Shown: positions 59,334-64,000 of the stretch, piece by piece
Layout of the letters: every line of letters starts with the position of its first letter
How positions within the stretch are numbered: position 1 is the first letter of the stretch
Assembly: GCA_033030425.1 (NCBI GenBank)
Contig: JAUFSD010000020.1
Span: forward strand, 1,322,898-1,386,897
Reading direction: 5' to 3'
DNA: 64,000 bases
From: Verpa conica
Lineage: Eukaryota; Ascomycota; Pezizomycetes; Pezizales; Morchellaceae
The notes under the pieces: model-generated
The model's input: only the letters and a program-made list of their open reading frames with translations
Told to the model about the DNA's origin: nothing
The model's database searches: none
Made by a program: the position numbers and the translations under genes

Positions 59334-60302
59334 AGGATTTACAGGGTTGAGATTCCTATATATAATTAGTTGAAAAGATCTCAATATATGTACAAGGCGG
59401 GCCTGTGATGTTTGAATCTAGAAATGAAGTCGTTCAATTCATTTCTCTTTCTTCTTTCAAAATCATCAACTTCAAACGCATTGACAGTTATCAATTATAG
59501 TCATTTCCATATGTATTTAATGGGTTTCTCGTGGTGTGAAAAGATGATTGGTGGTTCATTTCTTCCTTTATTGGCCTGATCCAACGTAGGAGGCTGTCCC
59601 AGCTACTGTAAAGTCATGGGTGGAGGGTCTCTCCTGTGGTGGCTACTACAGTACTCACTTGGTGAAACCCACCCATAAACTTCTTTACCCGCTGTATTGT
59701 ATCCAGAGAACAGCTCTCAAGACTTCGGCCTAGCTATATTATTGACCGCAAGTCCCGTCCCTTTGTCGAGCGTCAGTTGACCCTAATCCAGGTCACATAC
59801 CAGGCAAAAGCCGTATAATGATCTACTTTTCATATTATTGTATTAGTGTACAAGGAATCTTGCCCTCTATAAGATAGTATAATTATTATATTAATCCGAT
59901 TATTCTTATTGCTATCTTATGTGGTTGTGCTGAGCTTTACACAGGCCATACAAACTTTCTATGGTGTAACCAGTTTGATGTGATCAGATATATCCCGCCT
60001 GGAAACCCGCCAAGCCCTACAACCCTCCCTTGCCAACAGCACCACAACCCTCTGAACATGCCTTTTTTATTGACGCAATCGATTCAGAGGGGTCTAATTA
60101 GTCTGTAGCCAAAGGCTGGTGAAAACTATCTTATAGGTGGTGGCGCTCTCATATGTGCCTTGCTCACAATTAACTCTAAGAATTGCGGAGCCTCAACACC
60201 CGGTTGGAATACAACCCTTGTCCATCCCCCACCGTCCTCAGTAACCCACCATCGCCTAAGTTTCTATACTCTAGTCACCTCCAATGATTCCTCTATTCAA
60301 TC
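59334..60302. other. intergenic
   Basis: No gene recognised between the NLR-like gene and the HNH gene; partly AT-rich. Confidence 0.45.
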
Positions 60303-61825
60303 ATGACCCTCCCAATCGCCCCACCTAATCTGTTCTTCAATCTTACACTTCATCTAGCAAGGCCTGACCGAGATGATGACGGTGGCGGTAGTGCGCGAGA
60401 CGGTGATGCCTCATCGAGCGAACAGCCCCCTTCGTCTACGGCGCCTCCGGCTCTTGACCCCTTCGAGCGTGCTATGAATCGTATTCAAGTCCTAGTAGGC
60501 TCTCTTCTAACTCCCGAGATGTCCGCTGCCCTACAGTCTCTATTGTCGGTCCTCCACGTCCACATCTCACCACTCGTACCGCACCCTCTAATTCTCCGGG
60601 TTGCATCAGGCGATCTTCCTGATGACTCTCTTCGCGATATGGCCAATACAATATGCGCTGGTCTCCTCGTCTTCGCTGCCCTTGGTGGTCGCTTGAAGTC
60701 TATAACCGAGCCGTCCCTTCCTCTCACCCCAAGTGACGCCTCTCCTTCAACTCCTGGCATAGGTAGCCCGTCATTACCATTAGAGACGCGAAAACAAAAG
60801 TCTAAGTCGTCAAGCCGCAGCCAGAGAGTACGCCGTCTCTGCGAAGCACGTGACCGCAACACCTGCCAACTTACTAAACGCACTTCTGGTGCCATTATCT
60901 CACATATTTTGCCGTTCAGCATGCGTGGCGAGAAAGAAATCAACTTCTGGAAGTTTGTTGCCTTGTTCCGTGGCGAGGAGGAGACAGTAGCGCTACGAGA
61001 TGCCGTTGACATGGGTGCTGGGATGGGGACTGACTCGTTGTTGAATGTATGGATGCTTACGGAAGATGCCCACGGCTTCTTTGATAAAGGTTGGGTTTCC
61101 GTTCTTCCACAAATTACGGATGCGCAGATGCCATATGACCCGAACATGGTAGATCAAGTAAGCCAATAACCCTAACCCTGAAAATTAACTTTCACACCTA
61201 ATTTGCGTAGTACTCCGCCATTGTTGAATTTCCATACGGCTCCCATAAGGCACTCATTGGTGTGGCATCTTATAATGCGCGTGGGCGGCCTCTTGGAATG
61301 AGGATGCTAGAACCCGGAGAAACCATTCACTTCACCACTTCAAACCCTTGCACAAACCCTCTCCCACACCCACTATTATTCCAACTTCATGTAATTATAA
61401 GCCGGATAGCGGCTTTAAAAGCATCCGCTGGATTTCCACTTCTCACAAACTATGACTGGGAGACTGATAGCCAAGATGGCGTGGTCGGGAATGAAGAGTT
61501 TCAGTATGAATGGTTTCAAGATCAGGGAGGCACAACACCTTTATATACTCCAACCCAATATGACAACGAAATGAAGGACGAACTTCATTATCCATTATCC
61601 CGGCTAGAGTCCGGTCCTATGTCCCCGCAATTATCAGCAACCTATACCGATAGCAGTAACGAGAGCCAACATGTCGATGGGTATCTTCAAGAGCATCCCC
61701 GGGTGGTGAAGGCCATCCAGGCAGAGTACCAGTTAAGGATGGATGAGATGTGGGAGAAGATGGTTGCACGATTAGGGGAAAGGGGAAAAGGAGTTAAGTG
61801 GTGGAAGGAAGACCCGTTGTCCTGA
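60303..61825 (+). CDS. HNH_2-type nuclease domain protein, 489 residues
   Basis: Exon 1 (60303-61157) and exon 2 (61211-61825) join in phase over a 53-nt intron. The N-terminal 180 residues are acidic then Ser/Pro-rich, with two helical stretches. The domain starts near residue 185 with RDRNTCQLTKRTSGAIISHI: a Cys-x2-T-K start and the first His in SHILPFS. The Asn in LLNVWML and the last His in EDAHGFFDKG complete the H-N-H set. This fits fungal HNH_2 proteins, common and lineage-expanded in filamentous fungi and of unknown biological role. Exon 2 continues with GSHKALIGVASYNARGRPL and a Trp/Glu-rich tail (YEWFQDQGG, MDEMWEKMV). No defects were seen. It is the last recognisable gene before the chromosome end. 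Confidence 0.83.
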
Positions 61826-62806
61826 GTGAATAATTTACTATCCCATTAAGGCCGATTTCGTTACTTATGGTAAAAAAAAGACCATTATACCCTTTTTGCC
61901 TATAATGGCGGAAAAGTCACAGTCAGTCTTTAATATACTGGGGCCTTTCGGGCGCTGAAAGCAGGGATCGATAGAGAAAAGGAAGGCGAATCGACCCATA
62001 CATTTAGAATTGCTAAACTCCATGATTTTTACATCCATATATCCAGTAGAAGGGGTGGTCATTTTCCATGGGGGAGCGCCAAGAGCTGCCGAGACCAGCA
62101 GCACCTGCCTTATCTGGCAGCGCCACTATGTGCGCCATAATTAAAAGCGACTTTATAGATGGCGCCATAATTAAAAGCGACTTTATAGGCGCCACTAAGC
62201 AATATTGCGCCACCCCCCATTGATTTCCTTCGATCGAGGGAAATAAGGTTCACCTAACCCTCGCTCCCCTGCGCGCAAGCACCCATAGACCCCCATATCG
62301 ACCTCCCATATAGACCCCCCATAGACCCCCCCATATAGACTCCCCAGCGCTGCAGCCCTACCCCCCTGCCTGCCTGGACGCTTGCTGCAAACGTCGCTGC
62401 GGCGTTGCTTCGGCGCAGCCGTGCAACCTGCTCGATCCATGGCGGTTTTCGGCTGGTAGCAAGGTTTTGGCAACTTTTGTAGTCTCCTGTGTATTGTTAT
62501 TTCTAGAGAGGGACAATCAGACAAGGTCTTAGCGGTCATAAGCTCTCTCTCTATGTACCTGGACACAGTCGGGTACCTTTTTGCCTGCCTCTCGCCTGCC
62601 TCTCGCCTGCGCGCTGCTGCAGGTTGCCCTAACACCGTGAGCCCTGGACTACGGCGCGCGGTGCAGTGCTGCATATTGACCTGCGCAGCGCCTTGCAGTA
62701 CCTCTACCTGCCTGGAGTCTCTCTCTGACGTCTCTCTCTGACGTCTCTATGGCGTCGCCTGCTTGCCTGCCTGCCTGCTTGCTTACCTGCTGCCTGCGCA
62801 ATCTCA
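61826..62806. other. Subterminal low-complexity DNA
   Basis: It holds a 31-bp direct duplication (GCGCCATAATTAAAAGCGAC and following, about 62,132-62,190), then a short array of CCCATATAGACCCC-type repeats (62,280-62,345) and C/T-rich tracts with many CTGCCTG units. Frames here are probably fortuitous. Confidence 0.55.
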
Positions 62807-63835
62807 CGAGTCACCAAATATCACTCGGCATATGTCACGATTTCGACTTTTGAGTGAGGGGGTGCAGTCTTTTTTCACAGTAGGGCCTGACTGACAGTAG
62901 TCCAGGTGTCCTAAAATACTTTGTATGCACTTCCTCTTGTCCAGGTACTTCTATCTCGGCACCTGGACCTCGGCACTTGCCACTTCACGGCCGCGATTTA
63001 TGACTTCGCTGACTGCTGACAACCTGCGCCCTGCGCCCTACCCCTACCCCCCTACCCCAGGCACCCCACGTCTGCCCCAGCACTGCCTGACTGCCTGCAG
63101 TCGCTGTGGCGCTGCTTGCTTGTCTGCTTGCTTGCTGCGCTTGGTGGGGGGTCGACTGCGCGAGTCATGGAAAATCACTCGGTTTTGTCGCGATTTCGTT
63201 TTTTGAGTAGGGGAGTGCAGTCTTTTTTCTTTGTGGGGCCTTGCTGGCAGTGGGGTTGATGTCCTGTGACTTCTCTTCTTTACTTTTGCCTGTCCAGGTA
63301 CTTCACTCTCGGCACCCGGACCTCGGCCCTCGCCACGGCACGGTTCTCCCCTAGGCGTTCGCTGACAGCCAGCAACCTGCGCCTGCGCCCTACCCCCACC
63401 CCCCTGCGCCAGAGACCCCACGTCTGCCCTAGCACCCCCTAGCTGCCTGCTAACTTGCTTGTCAGGCTTGCTGTGGCGCCGCTTGACTTTTGTCCGTGGG
63501 CGCTTTGGCACGAGTCATGGAAAATCACTCGGTTTTTCTCCCGGCTTCTTTTTTTGAGTCCTGGAGTGTGGGTGTTTTTCTCTGGGCTCGCCCCCTGACA
63601 GTACTCTGTGTGTCCAGTGACTTCTTGGGCGCCTCTGGGCCTCTTCTCTCGCTGTCTTGGTACTTCTCACGCTTGCGTCACGGGCTGTCACTCGGTTGTT
63701 TCTCGGCGCACCTTTGCTGGGGTTTCTCGCTCTCTGGCCCTGTGCAGGGGTGAACCTACAGGCGGAAACCCCCTAAAACCAGTCGCACCTCCCGTTACCC
63801 CCGAGGACCCGAGTGTTTCTTTGTGGTTCGCGCGC
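62807..63835. repeat. Subterminal satellite units of about 350 bp
   Basis: Three successive units begin at about 62,807, 63,160 and 63,509. Each starts CGAGTCA...AAATCACTCGG, followed within 60-70 bases by TTTTTGAGT and GGAGTGCAGTCTTTTTT or a variant. Units one and two also share GTCCAGGTACTTC, GGACCTCGGC and CAACCTGCGCCTGCGCCCTA. The third unit is partial or diverged. The region is GC-rich. Confidence 0.8.
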
Positions 63836-64000
63836 GGTTAGTTTAGTTAGGGGTAGTTAGGGTTTAGTTAGGGTTTAGTTAGGGTTTAGTTAGGGTTAGT
63901 TAGGGTTAGTTAGGGTTAGTTTAGGGTTTAGTTAGGGTTAGTTTAGGGTTAGTTTAGTTAGGGTTAGTTTAGTTAGGGTTTATTTTAGTTAGTTAGGGTT
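63836..64000 (+). repeat. Degenerate telomere-like repeats
   Basis: TTAGGG units alternate with TTAG inserts (GTTTAGTTAGGGTTAGTTAGGG and similar) right up to the window edge. The G-rich strand points to the right, as expected next to a right chromosome end. Irregular spacing indicates subtelomeric or eroded repeats rather than a pure telomere tract. Confidence 0.85.

Noticed and set aside
62195..63753. Long frames near the chromosome end (for example 62195-62674 minus, 63044-63511 minus)
   Set aside because: They fall in GC-rich satellite and CTGCCTG-type repeats where stops are rare; no domain was seen.

Overview
This is eukaryotic, fungal DNA. The genes carry short GT-AG introns with CTAAC/CTGAC-type branch sites. 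They include a Dicer-like protein, Clr5-type and JmjC proteins and a STAND/NLR gene, and the right edge runs into degenerate TTAGGG repeats in the orientation of a right-hand chromosome end. I infer a filamentous ascomycete with a repeat-rich genome, plausibly a pezizomycete such as a truffle, but the species is a guess. Exon models were built by hand from splice sites and reading phase.

Layout: 1-9.8 kb holds a MITE, the C-terminal half of an S28 serine peptidase, a two-exon gene of an ascomycete family with unknown role, two copies of a hAT-type MITE and one unrecognised open frame. 9.85-21.99 kb is the most striking part: a 12.1 kb DNA transposon with nearly identical 54-bp terminal inverted repeats. 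It carries three apparently intact multi-exon genes: a Clr5-plus-integrase-core transposase, a 463-aa protein of unknown role, and a KDM4-like JmjN/JmjC histone demethylase. It has itself been hit by a Tc1/mariner cluster (with a probable solo LTR) and by a 1.7 kb hAT-like element.

22-34 kb holds a small HNH protein, a five-exon unknown gene and a complete nine-exon Dicer-like 2 gene. A 513-bp MITE follows whose ends resemble those of the 12 kb element. 34-46 kb is mostly gene-poor, with dispersed repeats, MITEs and a stand-alone alpha/beta-hydrolase gene.

46.1-59.3 kb is one giant gene. About 3,340 residues of proline-rich and Ser/Thr-rich repeats lead without a break in homology into an alpha/beta-hydrolase domain, an NB-ARC ATPase and a TPR-like tail. 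One single-base frameshift interrupts the repeat region. 60.3-61.8 kb is an HNH_2 nuclease gene. 62-64 kb is subterminal: about 350-bp satellite units and then degenerate telomere repeats.

The gene mix suggests two opposed programmes. One is genome defence and self/non-self recognition (Dicer, NLR, hydrolase, HNH). The other is mobile DNA, of which one element appears to carry its own chromatin-opening enzyme.
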